From the NCBI RefSeq assembly GCF_014647835.1, contig NZ_BMPY01000012.1:1-64000 (forward strand): 64,000 nt of DNA. The letters are read 5' to 3'. The stretch is from Microbispora rosea subsp. aerata. GTDB lineage: Bacteria; Actinomycetota; Actinomycetes; Streptosporangiales; Streptosporangiaceae. A model generated the notes under the pieces. That model was given only the letters and a program-made list of their open reading frames with translations. It was not told the origin of the DNA and did not search any database. Positions 36,900 to 46,085 of the stretch are shown piece by piece. Position numbers and translations under genes: made by a program. The number at the start of each line of letters is the position of its first letter. The stretch's first letter is position 1.

Positions 36900-37598
36900 G
36901 TGACCGATCCTTACCTGGCGCCCAACTGGGTCTCCTCGGCGCTGTTGACGATCGACGTCCAGCGCGACTTCCTTTCCGACGCGCCGTACGGCGTGCCCGG
37001 CACCAGCGAGGCGCTGCCCGCGATGGCCGAGCTGACGGCGGCGTTCCGGCGAGCCGGACGGCCGATCGTGCACATCGTCCGCCTTTACCACCCGGACGGC
37101 CGTGACGCAGACCTCGCCCGGCGCTCCCTGCTGGCCGGCGGGGCCAGGATCGTCATCACCGGCAGCGCGGGCAGCGCCCTGGCCGAGCCGCTGCTGCCGC
37201 CCGGCGCTCCCCCGCTGGACCCGGACCTGCTGCTCGGCGGCCGTCCGCAGCCCCTGGGCAGGAATGAGTACGCCCTGTTCAAGCCCCGCTGGGGCGCCTT
37301 CTATCGCACTCCGCTCGACGAGATGCTCCGGGGCTGGGGAGTGGACACGCTCGTCGTCGCCGGGTGCAACTTCCCCAACTGCCCTCGCGCGACGCTGGTC
37401 GAGGCCAGCGAACGCGACTACCGCCTGGTCCTGGCCGGGGACGCCGTCTCCCGCCTGACCGACACCGGCCGCGACGAGATCGCGGGCCTGGGCGTCACCC
37501 TCGCGGACACCGGCGCGATCGCCGACGCGCTGCGCACCCTGCCCGGCACGAGTGACGACGCGGTACGCGGCACACCGGAGGGCGCGGCCCGGCCCTGA
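36900..37598 (+). CDS. Isochorismatase-family cysteine hydrolase
   Basis: A 232-residue protein of the isochorismatase-like fold. The catalytic triad is visible as Asp in 'LLTIDVQRDFL', Lys in 'NEYALFKPRWGAFYRTPLDEML', and the nucleophile Cys in 'TLVVAGCNFPNCPRATLVEASERDYRLVLAGDAVS'. Relatives hydrolyse amides such as nicotinamide or N-carbamoyl compounds. The substrate cannot be assigned. GTG 36900 start; the C-terminal ~25 residues are an Ala/Gly/Pro tail. Confidence 0.9.
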   Translation: MTDPYLAPNWVSSALLTIDVQRDFLSDAPYGVPGTSEALPAMAELTAAFRRAGRPIVHIVRLYHPDGRDADLARRSLLAGGARIVITGSAGSALAEPLLPPGAPPLDPDLLLGGRPQPLGRNEYALFKPRWGAFYRTPLDEMLRGWGVDTLVVAGCNFPNCPRATLVEASERDYRLVLAGDAVSRLTDTGRDEIAGLGVTLADTGAIADALRTLPGTSDDAVRGTPEGAARP

Positions 37599-37718
37599 CG
37601 TGGTCCCGCGATAGCCGTACGTCCGGGCCGGGCGCGGAGGATCGCCGAGAAGCGCCCGGCTTCGTGCCGGCTTCGTCGCCGTGGTCGAATCGTTCAGCCG
37701 CCTCCCGACGCAGAGGGG

Positions 37719-38333
37719 ATGAAACCCGTGAACGATCGATTTCTCCAGGAGACCAGGGCGTTCTTCGCCGCCAAGGCGGCGACCTGGGAAGAGAAGTATC
37801 CCGACGACGGCCCCGCCTTCGCCGCCGCGATCGCGGAGATGGCCCTGCCCGCCGGGGGCCTGGTGCTCGACGCCGGGTGCGGGACCGCCCGCGCGTTCCC
37901 CCTGCTGCGGGACGCGGTCGGGCCCGCCGGACAGGTGATGGGCGTGGACGTCACCCCGGAGATGATCTGGTCGGCCCGCGAGCGGGGGCGAAGCGCGTAC
38001 GGCCTGCTGCTGATCGCCGACGTCGGGCGGCTGCCGCTCCGCGACGGCGTGGCCGACGGCGTGCTGGCGTCCGGGCTGATCTCCCATGCCGGCCGGCCTG
38101 CGGCCGTGCTGTCCGAGCTGGCCCGGGTGACCCGGTCCGGGGGAAGGCTGGCGCTGTTTCATCCCGTGGGCCGCGCGGTGCTCGCGGCGCGCCGCGGCCG
38201 CACCCTGACACCCGACGACGTGCGCGCCGAGCACAACCTCCGTCCGCTGCTGGCCGCCGCCGGCTGGACCCTGATCGACTACGACGACACCGATGAGCGC
38301 TACCTGGCACTCGCTCGCAGATGCGATACCTAG
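37719..38333 (+). CDS. Class I SAM-dependent methyltransferase
   Basis: A 204-residue methyltransferase. 'GGLVLDAGCGTARAFPLLRDAVG' is the SAM-binding motif I, 'VMGVDVTPEMIWSARER' motif II, 'LLIADVGRLPLRDGVADGVLASGLISH' motif III/IV, and 'ARVTRSGGRLALFHPVG' follows. It belongs to the UbiE/Methyltransf_11 type acting on small molecules; the acceptor is unknown. ATG 37719 follows GAGGGG; an alternative GTG lies three codons on. It stands alone between the isochorismatase-type gene and the molybdate operon. Confidence 0.88.
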   Translation: MKPVNDRFLQETRAFFAAKAATWEEKYPDDGPAFAAAIAEMALPAGGLVLDAGCGTARAFPLLRDAVGPAGQVMGVDVTPEMIWSARERGRSAYGLLLIADVGRLPLRDGVADGVLASGLISHAGRPAAVLSELARVTRSGGRLALFHPVGRAVLAARRGRTLTPDDVRAEHNLRPLLAAAGWTLIDYDDTDERYLALARRCDT

Positions 38334-38399
38334 AAAATGGATGGCGATGCTTCTGCAACGAGACAGGCGTCGTACGGCACGCAACTGCGGCGTAAGGTG

Positions 38400-38816
38400 A
38401 TGCCTGTGACGACGTTCCGGATCAGCGAAGCGGCCGCGGTGCTCGGCGTCAGCGCCGACACCGTGCGGCGTCTCGTCGACGCGGGCCGGATCGCCGCGCA
38501 CCGCGACGAGAACGGCCACCGGCTCATCGACGGCACCGACCTCGCGGCGTTCGCCCGGGCGCAGACCGAGGCGGACGAGCGCACCGGAACCTCCTCGGCC
38601 CGCAACCGCCTACGCGGGATCGTGACCGAGGTGATCAAGGACGCGGTGATGGCGCAGGTGGAGATCGCCGCCGGGCCGTTCCGCGTGGTCTCGCTGATGA
38701 GCCGCCAGGCGGCCGACGAGCTCGGCCTGGAGCCCGGGGTGATGGCGGTGGCCGTCGTCAAGTCCACCAACGTCGTCGTCGAGATCCCGGACCGCGCGCG
38801 CGTCGCGAGCCAGTAG
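38400..38816 (+). CDS. HTH/TOBE molybdate-responsive regulator or molbindin
   Basis: A 138-residue protein. An excisionase/MerR-like helix-turn-helix ('FRISEAAAVLGVSADTVRRLVDAGRIAAHRDENGHRLIDGTDLAAFA') is joined to a single TOBE/Mop domain ('SARNRLRGIVTEVIKDAVMAQVEIAAGPFRVVSLMSRQAADELGL...VAVVKSTNVVVE'). Mop domains bind molybdate or tungstate. It lies directly upstream of modABC (8 bp to modA) and probably senses molybdate and controls the operon. ATG 38400 follows AAGGTG; upstream in-frame starts lack a ribosome site. Confidence 0.9.
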   Translation: MPVTTFRISEAAAVLGVSADTVRRLVDAGRIAAHRDENGHRLIDGTDLAAFARAQTEADERTGTSSARNRLRGIVTEVIKDAVMAQVEIAAGPFRVVSLMSRQAADELGLEPGVMAVAVVKSTNVVVEIPDRARVASQ

Positions 38817-38824
38817 AAGGAGCT

Positions 38825-39598
38825 GTGGTGCTCGGACGTCTCTTCCTGGCCGCCGCCCTCGCCTCGGTGCTGAGCCTGGCGGCATGCGGCTCCTCCTCGG
38901 ATGCTCCCGCGTCCGGCTCGGGGGCCGCGACGTCGCTCACGGTGTTCGCCGCGGCGTCCCTGACCGAGTCGTTCACCGAACTGGGCAGGCAGTTCGAGAG
39001 CACCCACTCCGGCACGAAGGTCACCTTCAACTTCGGCTCCAGCGCGACGCTGGCGCAGCAGATCACCCAAGGCGCCCCCGCCGACGTCTTCGCCGCCGCG
39101 AGCCCGGCCACGATGAAGACGGTCACCGACGCCGGGCTGGCCTCCTCGCCCACCGTGTTCGTCAAGAACACGCTCCAGATCGCCGTCCCCAAGGACAACC
39201 CGGCCAAGGTCGAGTCGCTCACGGACCTGACCGGCCCGCGGGTCAAGGTCGCCCTGTGCGCCGAGCAGGTGCCCTGCGGCGCCGCGGCGGCCAAGGCGCT
39301 GGACGCGGCGGGCCTCAAGGTCACCCCCGTCACCCTGGAGCAGGATGTCAAGGCGACGCTCACCAAGGTCCGGCTCGGCGAGGTCGACGCGGCGCTCGTC
39401 TACCGCACCGACGTGATCGCGTCCGGAGGGGAGGTCACGGGCATCGACTTCCCCGAGGTCCGGCAGGCGGTCAACGACTATCCGATCGCGGCGCTCACCA
39501 CGGCGCCCGCGCCCGATCTGGCCAAGCGGTTCGTCGACCTCGTGCTGTCGCGGCAGGGCGGGGACGTGCTGACGAAGGCCGGTTTCCAGGCCCCGTGA
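38825..39598 (+). CDS. modA: Molybdate ABC transporter substrate-binding lipoprotein ModA
   Basis: A 257-residue lipoprotein: the signal sequence ends in the lipobox 'LAAC' (Cys21), so the mature protein is anchored to the membrane. Family stretches include 'LTVFAAASLTESFTELGRQFE', 'FNFGSSATLAQQITQGAPADVFAAAS', 'LCAEQVPCGAAAAKAL' and 'VDAALVYRTDV'. It binds molybdate (or tungstate) for the ModBC importer. AAGGAG precedes tandem GTG codons at 38825 and 38828, either of which may start translation. modB overlaps the stop by four bases. Confidence 0.95.
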   Translation: MVLGRLFLAAALASVLSLAACGSSSDAPASGSGAATSLTVFAAASLTESFTELGRQFESTHSGTKVTFNFGSSATLAQQITQGAPADVFAAASPATMKTVTDAGLASSPTVFVKNTLQIAVPKDNPAKVESLTDLTGPRVKVALCAEQVPCGAAAAKALDAAGLKVTPVTLEQDVKATLTKVRLGEVDAALVYRTDVIASGGEVTGIDFPEVRQAVNDYPIAALTTAPAPDLAKRFVDLVLSRQGGDVLTKAGFQAP

Positions 39599-40404
39599 CC
39601 GGGCCCGTACGAGGACGGAGTCCACGGGCGCGCGTGCCGTGGCCGCTGCTGGTGCCCGCGCTGGCGGGGCTGGCCTTCCTCGTGCTCCCGCTGGCCGGGC
39701 TGCTGGTCCGCGCGCCCTGGGGCACGCTGCCGCAGCGGCTGACCGAGCCGCGGGTGCTGGAGGCCCTGCGGCTGTCCCTGGTCACCGCGACCGTCGCGAC
39801 CGCCCTCTGCCTGCTGCTCGGCGTGCCCCTCGCCTGGCTGCTGGCCCGTACGGCCCTGCCGGGCAGGCGGCTGGTGCGCGCGCTGGTCACCGTGCCGCTC
39901 GTCCTGCCGCCGGTCGTCGGCGGCGTCGCGCTGCTGCTGGTGCTCGGCCGCCGCGGGCTCGTCGGGCAGTGGCTGTACGACGCCTTCGGCGTCTCCCTGC
40001 CCTTCACCACCACGGGAGTCGTGCTCGCGGAGGCGTTCGTCGCGATGCCGTTCCTCGTCATCGCCGTGGAGGGGGCGCTGCGCGCGGCCGACCAGCGCTA
40101 CGAGGAGGCCGCCGCGACCCTGGGCGCCTCCCGCTGGACGGTCTTCCGCCGGGTCACCCTGCCCATGGTCGCCCCCGGCGTGCTGGCCGGCGCGGTGCTG
40201 TGCTGGGCCCGGGCGCTCGGCGAGTTCGGGGCGACCATCACCTTCGCCGGCAACTTCCCCGGCCGGACGCAGACCATGCCGCTCGCCGTCTACCTGGCGC
40301 TGGAGACCGACCCCGACGCCGCCATCGTGCTCAGCCTGGCGCTGCTCGCGGTCTCGGTGATCATCCTGGCCGCGCTGCGCGACCGTTGGGTCGGTACGGC
40401 ATGA
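39595..40404 (+). CDS. modB: Molybdate ABC transporter permease ModB
   Basis: A 269-residue membrane protein with about five or six transmembrane helices and the permease EAA loop 'YEEAAATLGASRWTVFRRVTLPMVAPGVLAG' that docks to ModC. 'PLVLPPVVGGVALLLVLGRRG' and 'ARALGEFGATITFAGNFPGRTQTMPLAVYLALE' are characteristic of ModB/CysT-type permeases. The GTG at 39595 overlaps the modA stop, and its own stop overlaps the modC ATG, so modABC is one coupled unit. Confidence 0.95.
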   Translation: MTGPVRGRSPRARVPWPLLVPALAGLAFLVLPLAGLLVRAPWGTLPQRLTEPRVLEALRLSLVTATVATALCLLLGVPLAWLLARTALPGRRLVRALVTVPLVLPPVVGGVALLLVLGRRGLVGQWLYDAFGVSLPFTTTGVVLAEAFVAMPFLVIAVEGALRAADQRYEEAAATLGASRWTVFRRVTLPMVAPGVLAGAVLCWARALGEFGATITFAGNFPGRTQTMPLAVYLALETDPDAAIVLSLALLAVSVIILAALRDRWVGTA

Positions 40405-41432
40405 GCCTGCACGCCCACCTGGTCGTCGAACGCCCCGCCTTCCGCCTGGATGTCGAGATCCACGCGGCCGCCGGCGAGGTGGTGGCGGTGCTGGGGCCCA
40501 ACGGCGCGGGCAAGACGACGGCGCTGCGCGGCCTCGCCGGGCTCATCCCCCTGAGCGGCGGACACGTCACACTGGACGGCGCGCGGGTGCACCATCTGCC
40601 GCCCGAACGCCGCGGGATCGGCGTGGTCTTCCAGGACTATCTGCTGTTCCCCCACCTGTCCGCGCTCGACAACGTCGCCTTCGGGCCCCGCTGCCAGGGC
40701 CTCGGCAAGGCCGCCGCCCGGAAGGTCGCCGCCGAGCTGCTCGACCGCGTCGGCCTCGCCGACCACGCCCACGTCCGCCCCGGTCGCCTGTCCGGCGGTC
40801 AGGCGCAGCGCGTCGCCCTCGCCCGCGCGCTGGCCGTACGGCCCCGCCTGCTGCTGCTGGACGAGCCGCTGGCCGCCCTCGACGCCCACACCCGGCTGGA
40901 GATCCGCGCCGAGCTGCGCCGTCACCTGGACGGCTTCGACGGCGCGACCGTTCTGGTCACCCACGATCCGCTCGACGCGATGGTGCTGGCCCACCGGCTC
41001 GTGGTCGTCGAGAACGGCGCCATCGTGCAGACCGGCACCCCGGCCGAGATCGCCCGCCATCCGCGTACGGACTACGTCGCCCGTCTCGTCGGCCTCAACC
41101 TCTACCGGGGCGAGGCCGACGGCAACCAGGTCACCGTGGGCGAGGTGGTCTTCAGCAGCGCCGAACGCCTGACGGGCCCCGCCTTCGTGGCCTTCCCGCC
41201 GTCCGCCGTCGCCCTCTACCGCAGCCGCCCCGACGGCAGCCCCCGCAACCTGTGGCGGGCGGTCATCGACGGCATCGAACGGCACGGCGACAACGTCCGC
41301 GTGCATCTGCGCGGGCCGATCACGCTGGCCGCGGACGTCACCCCGTCGGCCGCCGCCGATCTCGACCTCACGCCCGGCCAGGAGGTCTGGGCCGCCGTCA
41401 AGGCCACCGAAACGCACGCCTACCCGGCTTGA
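40401..41432 (+). CDS. modC: Molybdate ABC transporter ATPase ModC
   Basis: A 343-residue ATPase. Walker A 'GPNGAGKTT' (32-40), Q-loop 'VVFQDYLLFPHLSALDNVAFG', signature 'LSGGQAQRVALARAL', Walker B 'LLLLDEPLAALD' and switch His in 'VLVTHDPLDAM'. The C-terminal ~65 residues form a TOBE/Mop domain ('NLWRAVIDGIERHGDNVRVHLRGPITLAADVTPSAAADL') that binds molybdate and can regulate the ATPase. ATGA overlap with modB. It ends the operon; a tRNA-Pro gene lies downstream on the other strand. Confidence 0.95.
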   Translation: MSLHAHLVVERPAFRLDVEIHAAAGEVVAVLGPNGAGKTTALRGLAGLIPLSGGHVTLDGARVHHLPPERRGIGVVFQDYLLFPHLSALDNVAFGPRCQGLGKAAARKVAAELLDRVGLADHAHVRPGRLSGGQAQRVALARALAVRPRLLLLDEPLAALDAHTRLEIRAELRRHLDGFDGATVLVTHDPLDAMVLAHRLVVVENGAIVQTGTPAEIARHPRTDYVARLVGLNLYRGEADGNQVTVGEVVFSSAERLTGPAFVAFPPSAVALYRSRPDGSPRNLWRAVIDGIERHGDNVRVHLRGPITLAADVTPSAAADLDLTPGQEVWAAVKATETHAYPA

Positions 41433-41659
41433 CGTACGGCGGCGGCGCCGGCTCTCAGGTCATACGGGCCGGTCTCCGCCGGGCACGCCGGTTGGTCCCA
41501 GGCGTCCCTCGGCGGTCGCCGCGTGGGTGGTCGGGATCGCTCCCAAGCCGAGCAGCCGAAAGGGACCTGGCAGGCGACTTCACCCACTGCCGACGCCGAG
41601 ATCCTCACCTGGCCGGATGACCACTCGCCCTGTCGGCGGACGGCCCGTCCGACACGAAG

Positions 41660-41689
41660 AAACCCTCGAACCCGTAGGTTCGAGGGTTT
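41660..41689 (-). terminator. Strong hairpin downstream of tRNA-Pro
   Basis: AAACCCTCGAACC (41660-41672) and GGTTCGAGGGTTT (41677-41689) form a perfect 13-bp stem with a four-base loop, 22 bp past the 3' end of the minus-strand tRNA gene. It also lies beyond modC on the plus strand, so it may stop transcription from both sides. Confidence 0.75.
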
Positions 41690-41710
41690 CCGATGTCTTG
41701 CGACATCACA

Positions 41711-41787
41711 TGGTCGGGGTGGCGGGATTTGAACCCACGGCCTCTTCGTCCCGAACGAAGCGCGCTGCCAAGCTGCGCTACACCCCG
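41711..41787 (-). tRNA. tRNA-Pro (anticodon CGG)
   Basis: The minus strand folds as a full cloverleaf. The acceptor stem CGGGGTG pairs with CACCCCG, the D-arm includes GCGC-AGCTTGGCAG-CGCG, the anticodon stem is CTTCG/CGAAG with loop TTCGGGA (anticodon CGG), and the T-arm includes GGTTCAAATCC. A is the discriminator base and CCA is encoded in the gene. The 77-nt length includes CCA. A strong hairpin terminator follows at 41660-41689. Confidence 0.95.
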
Positions 41788-41823
41788 GTGGCGTTGGACC
41801 TTTCGTCCTGCGCCTCGGCAAGT

Positions 41824-42768
41824 CTAGCGGACTTTGCGGCTGCTTGTGTCATCCGGCGCGACGGGCCGGCGGGGGACGAGGGTCAGCAGGGTCGCCTCCG
41901 GCGGGCAGGCGAAGCGCACGGGCGCGTACGGCGAGGTGCCGAGGCCGGCCGAGACGTGCAGCCAGGCGGTCTCGTGCCTGCTCAGCCCCTTGACGCGGGC
42001 GCGGTCGATGCCGCAGTTGGTCACCAGGGCGCCGTAGAAGGGGATGCACAGCTGCCCGCCGTGGGTGTGCCCGGCCAGCAGCAACTGATATCCGTCCTGG
42101 GCGAAGCGGGACATGTTGCGCGGCTCGGGCGAGTGCATGACGCCGAGCCGCAGGTCGGCGTCGGCGGGCGCCTGGCCGGCGATCTCGTCGTACCGATCCC
42201 GGTCGATGTGGGAGTCGTGGATGCCGCCGACGTGGACGTCGAGGTCGGCAACCTTGAGGCGGGCCGTGGCGTTGTTCATGTCCAGCCAGCCGGCCTCCCG
42301 CATCGCGGCGCCCAGCTCGGCCCAGGGCAGGTTCGGCACGTGCTGCCGGACGTCCCCCTTGGACGTACGCCACAGGTAGCGGGCGGGGTTCTTCGGGCGG
42401 GGAGCGTAGAGGTCGTTGGAGCCGTAGACGAACAGACCCGGCCGGTCGAGCAGCGGCTCCACGGCGTACATGTACGACTCGACCGCGTCGGGGTGCGCCA
42501 GCGTGTCGCCGGTGTTGACGACGAGGTCGGGTTTGAGCGAGGCCAGCGAACGCACCCACTTGATCAGCCGGTGCCGCCGGGGCGTGAGGTGCAGGTCGGA
42601 GATCTGCAGGATCCGCACCGGCCGCTGGCCCGGAGCCAGGACGGGGACGTCGAACCGGCGCAGCCGGAACCAGTTCCGCTCGACCACGGCGGCATAGCCG
42701 ATGCCGGCCACGCCGAGGCCGAGGATGGACAGGGGGACCGCGGCTGCTTTCCTCACGCAGTCCATCAT
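41824..42768 (-). CDS. Membrane-anchored metallophosphoesterase (YaeI-like)
   Basis: A 314-residue protein. An N-terminal hydrophobic helix ('[22 protein letters not shown]') is followed by a calcineurin-like phosphoesterase domain: '[16 protein letters not shown]' (DxH), '[13 protein letters not shown]' (GDxx), '[11 protein letters not shown]' (GNxD/H variant with Ser-Asn-Asp), '[10 protein letters not shown]' and '[15 protein letters not shown]' (GHTH). Relatives include YaeI/YkuE-type phosphodiesterases acting on lipids or UDP-sugars. It corresponds by position to Rv3683. ATG ATG at 42768/42765 are both possible starts. It is divergent from the YqeY gene. Confidence 0.92.
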   Translation of the reverse strand: MMDCVRKAAAVPLSILGLGVAGIGYAAVVERNWFRLRRFDVPVLAPGQRPVRILQISDLHLTPRRHRLIKWVRSLASLKPDLVVNTGDTLAHPDAVESYMYAVEPLLDRPGLFVYGSNDLYAPRPKNPARYLWRTSKGDVRQHVPNLPWAELGAAMREAGWLDMNNATARLKVADLDVHVGGIHDSHIDRDRYDEIAGQAPADADLRLGVMHSPEPRNMSRFAQDGYQLLLAGHTHGGQLCIPFYGALVTNCGIDRARVKGLSRHETAWLHVSAGLGTSPYAPVRFACPPEATLLTLVPRRPVAPDDTSSRKVR

Positions 42769-42837
42769 GCCCGACGTACGGCCCGCCTCCCGCATAACCT
42801 GGCGAAGATCGGAGCCGGGGCACGGCAAGATGGACGC

Positions 42838-43293
42838 ATGAGTGCGTTGAAGGACAAGCTGCAGTCCGACCTCGCGGCCTCGATGAAGGCCCGTGACGAG
42901 GTGCGGGTCCGGACGATCCGGATGGCCCTGGCCGCCATCAACGTCGAGGAGGTCTCGGGCAAGCAGGCCCGCGAGCTCAGCGACGACGAGGTGATCAAGG
43001 TGCTGACCCGCGAGGCCAAGAAGCGCCGGGAGGCGGCGGAGGCGTTCGCCGGCGCCGGGCGCGCGGACCGGGCCCAGGCGGAGCTGGACGAGCAGGCGGT
43101 CCTGGAGGAGTATCTTCCGGCCCAGCTCAGCGACGACGAGCTGAACGCGCTCGTCGACGCGGCGATCGCGGAGAGCGGGGCGGAGGGGCCGAAGGCGATG
43201 GGGCAGGTCATGAAGATCCTGAACCCGAAGATCGCGGGCCGTGCCGAGGGCAGCCGCGTCGCCCAGGCCGTACGCGCCCGCCTGTCCGCCTGA
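42838..43293 (+). CDS. GatB/YqeY domain protein
   Basis: A 151-residue protein wholly made of the YqeY domain: 'ALKDKLQSDLAASMKARDEVRVRTIRMALAAINVEEV', 'LSDDEVIKVLTREAKKRREAAEAFAGAGR', 'EEYLPAQLSDDELNALVDAAI' and 'MGQVMKILNPKIAGRAEGSRVAQAVRARL'. The domain resembles the tRNA-binding C-terminal part of the GatB amidotransferase subunit; its function as a free-standing protein is not established. ATG 42838. It is divergent from the metallophosphoesterase and convergent with the PBP gene. Confidence 0.93.
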   Translation: MSALKDKLQSDLAASMKARDEVRVRTIRMALAAINVEEVSGKQARELSDDEVIKVLTREAKKRREAAEAFAGAGRADRAQAELDEQAVLEEYLPAQLSDDELNALVDAAIAESGAEGPKAMGQVMKILNPKIAGRAEGSRVAQAVRARLSA

Positions 43294-43496
43294 CGACCGC
43301 GCATGTCGGCCTGACAACCGCGCACGTCGGCGCCGCCTGACGGCTGCGGGTGCTTTCCGCCCGCTGATCGAGATCCGCTGCGCGGGGTTTCCACAGCAGG
43401 GGTCGCGACGGCCGCCGGCGTCATTCGCCATGCGACTGAGCCCGCCCGCCGGTCACTCCCGCATGCCGGTTGCGCCGGCCGGAGGCGTGGAAACGT

Positions 43497-43533
43497 CGAT
43501 GGGCCGCCTCCCTCCCCGGGAAGCGGCCCATCG
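43497..43533. terminator. Perfect 11-bp hairpin at the end of the PBP gene
   Basis: CGATGGGCCGC (43497-43507) pairs with GCGGCCCATCG (43523-43533), and the loop contains an inner TCCC/GGGA pairing. It starts nine bases beyond the PBP stop (43542, minus strand) and probably terminates that gene, and the convergent YqeY transcript as well. Confidence 0.7.
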
Positions 43534-43541
43534 GGCGAAGA

Positions 43542-45875
43542 TCAGTTGCCGAACGGGTCGAATGGGAAGCCGCCGCCACCGGGGCCGCCGCCGGGACCAC
43601 CACCGGGGCCACCGCCGCCGGGGCCGCCGCCGCGGCCGTTGTCCGGGCCGCCCCCGCGACCGTTGCCGCCGCCGCGGCCGTCGTCGGGACCGCCTCCGCG
43701 ATCGTCGTCGCCGCGGTCGGACTTCGGCTTCGGCGGAGGCGCGCACTGGTGGGCGCAGCCGCCGAACCTCTCCATGTTCGGCTTCACGAACCGCGTGGGC
43801 TCGACGCCCTTGAGCGCCTCAAGGAAGGTCGCCTTCCAGATCGGGCCGGGGATGCTGGCGCCGAAGACCGAGCCGTACGACTTGCCGCCGATGACGCGGT
43901 TGCTCAGCGGGTAGCGGACCGGGCCGCGCGGGTCGCCGAGGCTGACCGCGCCCGCCAGGTCGGGGGTGTATCCCGCGAACCAGACGGTCCGGGAGACGTC
44001 GCCCGTACCGGTCTTGCCGGCCGCGTCCCGGCCGATGCCGCCCACGCCCGACATGGTGCCCTTGGTGAACACACCCGACAGGATGTGGGTGGTCGCGTCG
44101 GCGACCTCGGGATCGACGACCTGCTTGCACTCGGGCTTGAACGAGGTCTTCTTGTTGAAGCGGTCGGTGATCTCGGTGATCGCCATCGGCGTGCAGTACT
44201 TGCCGCGGGCGCCCAGCGTCGCGTACGCCGCGGCGACGGTCACCGGGTCCATCTCGTTGAAGCCGAGCGTGAACGGCTCGAACTCCTGGAGCTTGCCGCC
44301 GTCGGACCGCTTGATGCCGAAGTCCTTGGCGGTCTTCACCACGTCGCAGAGGCCGACCTTCTGCTCGAGCGTGAGGAAGAAGGTGTTCACCGAGCCCCAG
44401 GTGCCGGTCTGCAGGGTCAGGAACCCGCCGCGGCCCTCCGCGTTGTGCAGCGGGGTCTTGGTGTCGCCCACGGCGTTGCCCTTGCAGTCCCGGAAGGCGG
44501 AGCGGCTGGGCGCGGTGTAGGTGCTGCCGACGTTGAAGCCGTCGTTGAACTTGTAGCCCTTCTTCAGCGCCGTCACCAGCGTGAACATCTTGAAGGTCGA
44601 TCCGGCCTGGAAGCCGGTGCCGCCGCCGTGCAGGGCGTCCGCGACGACGTTGATCGACATCTCGTTCTTCTTCTTGCTGGTGCCGAACTTCCGGCTGGAG
44701 GCCATCGCCTTGATGGCGCCGGTGCCGGGCTCGATGAGCGCCTCGGAGGCGACCGGCTTGTCACTCGGGTAGACGTACTTCTTGATGGCCTTCTCGGCGG
44801 CCTTCTGCATCTTCCGGTCGAGCGTGGTCCTGATCGTCAGGCCGCCGCGGGCCAGGAAGTCCTGCCGGGCCTTCTGGGTCTTGCCGAACTGCGGGTCGTT
44901 GAGGATCTCGTTCCGCACGTACAGGCAGAAGTACGGAAACTCGCTCTCCTCGCAGCCGCCGGGGATCTCCTTGTCCTTCCACCCCAGCTTCTTCTTCTTG
45001 GCCTCGTCGCGCTCGGCCTCGGTGATGATGCGCAGCTCGGCCATGCGGTCGAGCACGACGTTGCGCCGGGCCAGCAGGCGGTCGCGGAAGGTCTTGCCCC
45101 GGTTGGGGTCGGTGGCGTTCGGGTCCTGGACGGCGCCGGCCAGCGTGGCGGCCTCGGCCAGGTTCAGCTGGGAGGCGTGCTTGCCGAAGAAGCGCTTGGA
45201 CGCCGCCTCGATGCCGTACGCGCTGGCGCCGAAGTAGGCGATGTTGAGGTAGCGGTTGAGGATCTCGTCCTTGCTGTACTTCTGCTCGATCCCCATCGCG
45301 TAGCGGATCTCGTTGAGCTTGCGCGCGACGGTCGGCGCGATCGCCGCGGCCTTCTCCTCGTCGGTCTCCGCCTTGTTGAACAAGACCTGCTTGACGTACT
45401 GCTGGGTGATGGACGAGCCGCCCTGGGTCACCCCGCCCGTCGTGATGTTCTTGAACAGCGCGCGGGTCGTGCCCTCGATGTCGAGCGGGCCGTGGTCGTA
45501 GAAGCGGAAGTCCTCGATCGCGACGATCGCCTTGCGCATGATCGGCGCGATGCGGTCCATCGGGACCGACTCCCGGTTCTCGAAGTAGAACTGGGCGAAC
45601 TGTTTGCCGTCCGCGTCGAGCAGCACCGTCTTCTCGGGGAGCGGCGGTTCGTCGAGGTCGGCCGGCTTCAGCTTCAGGGCTTCGATGCTGGACTTGACCG
45701 TCACGCCGGCGCCGCCCACGGCGGGTAGCGCAATCGCCGCAGTCAGCACTCCGGCGACGCCCGCGGCGCCGACGAGACGCAGGGCCGCACCTGTCCGGGA
45801 TGCCAGGGATTTGCCGTGAGCTTGCACGGATCCAAGGGTACGTCCGTTTCGGGGCTCTCCCGGCATCGACTCCAC
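43542..45875 (-). CDS. Class A penicillin-binding protein (bifunctional transglycosylase/transpeptidase)
   Basis: A 777-residue peptidoglycan synthase. An N-terminal membrane anchor lies at ~30-55. The GT51 domain (~85-265) has 'AIEDFRFYDHGPLD' (catalytic Glu121) and 'GGSSITQQYVKQVLF'. The transpeptidase domain has Ser426-Thr-Phe-Lys, Ser495-Val-Asn and Lys621-Thr-Gly. The last ~65 residues are Pro/Lys then 'GRGGGPDDGRGGGNGRGGG' repeats. By position next to wblA it matches PonA2 (Rv3682) and SCO3580, but I see no PASTA domain. The start may be GTG 45875 or ATG 45866. It is divergent from wblA with a 210-bp shared control region. Confidence 0.93.
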   Translation of the reverse strand: MESMPGEPRNGRTLGSVQAHGKSLASRTGAALRLVGAAGVAGVLTAAIALPAVGGAGVTVKSSIEALKLKPADLDEPPLPEKTVLLDADGKQFAQFYFENRESVPMDRIAPIMRKAIVAIEDFRFYDHGPLDIEGTTRALFKNITTGGVTQGGSSITQQYVKQVLFNKAETDEEKAAAIAPTVARKLNEIRYAMGIEQKYSKDEILNRYLNIAYFGASAYGIEAASKRFFGKHASQLNLAEAATLAGAVQDPNATDPNRGKTFRDRLLARRNVVLDRMAELRIITEAERDEAKKKKLGWKDKEIPGGCEESEFPYFCLYVRNEILNDPQFGKTQKARQDFLARGGLTIRTTLDRKMQKAAEKAIKKYVYPSDKPVASEALIEPGTGAIKAMASSRKFGTSKKKNEMSINVVADALHGGGTGFQAGSTFKMFTLVTALKKGYKFNDGFNVGSTYTAPSRSAFRDCKGNAVGDTKTPLHNAEGRGGFLTLQTGTWGSVNTFFLTLEQKVGLCDVVKTAKDFGIKRSDGGKLQEFEPFTLGFNEMDPVTVAAAYATLGARGKYCTPMAITEITDRFNKKTSFKPECKQVVDPEVADATTHILSGVFTKGTMSGVGGIGRDAAGKTGTGDVSRTVWFAGYTPDLAGAVSLGDPRGPVRYPLSNRVIGGKSYGSVFGASIPGPIWKATFLEALKGVEPTRFVKPNMERFGGCAHQCAPPPKPKSDRGDDDRGGGPDDGRGGGNGRGGGPDNGRGGGPGGGGPGGGPGGGPGGGGFPFDPFGN

Positions 45876-46085
45876 AGCTCCGCATTACCCCGCGGAGGGG
45901 GGGACTAGTCATTCCCGGCCACATGGCCTGACATGACCATGCACGAATTTGGTCCCCCCGGGGTATGTCGGTTCGATCGTTTCGTTGCGTACTTTCTCCT
46001 CTGCGGCTACTGCAACCAGGAGGCCCGACGCCCGCGCCCGTCGGCCGAAACGACGACTGACCACCTAAGGGGAGTGGGGTCGAAC

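Noticed and set aside
41711-41787. tRNA gene as phage or integrative-element attachment site
   Set aside because: No integrase, no duplicated tRNA 3' end and no mobile genes nearby.
43470-45728. Long plus-strand open frame (752 codons) across the PBP gene
   Set aside because: It is antisense to the complete PBP with all its catalytic motifs; the translation is Leu/Ala/Val-rich without domains.
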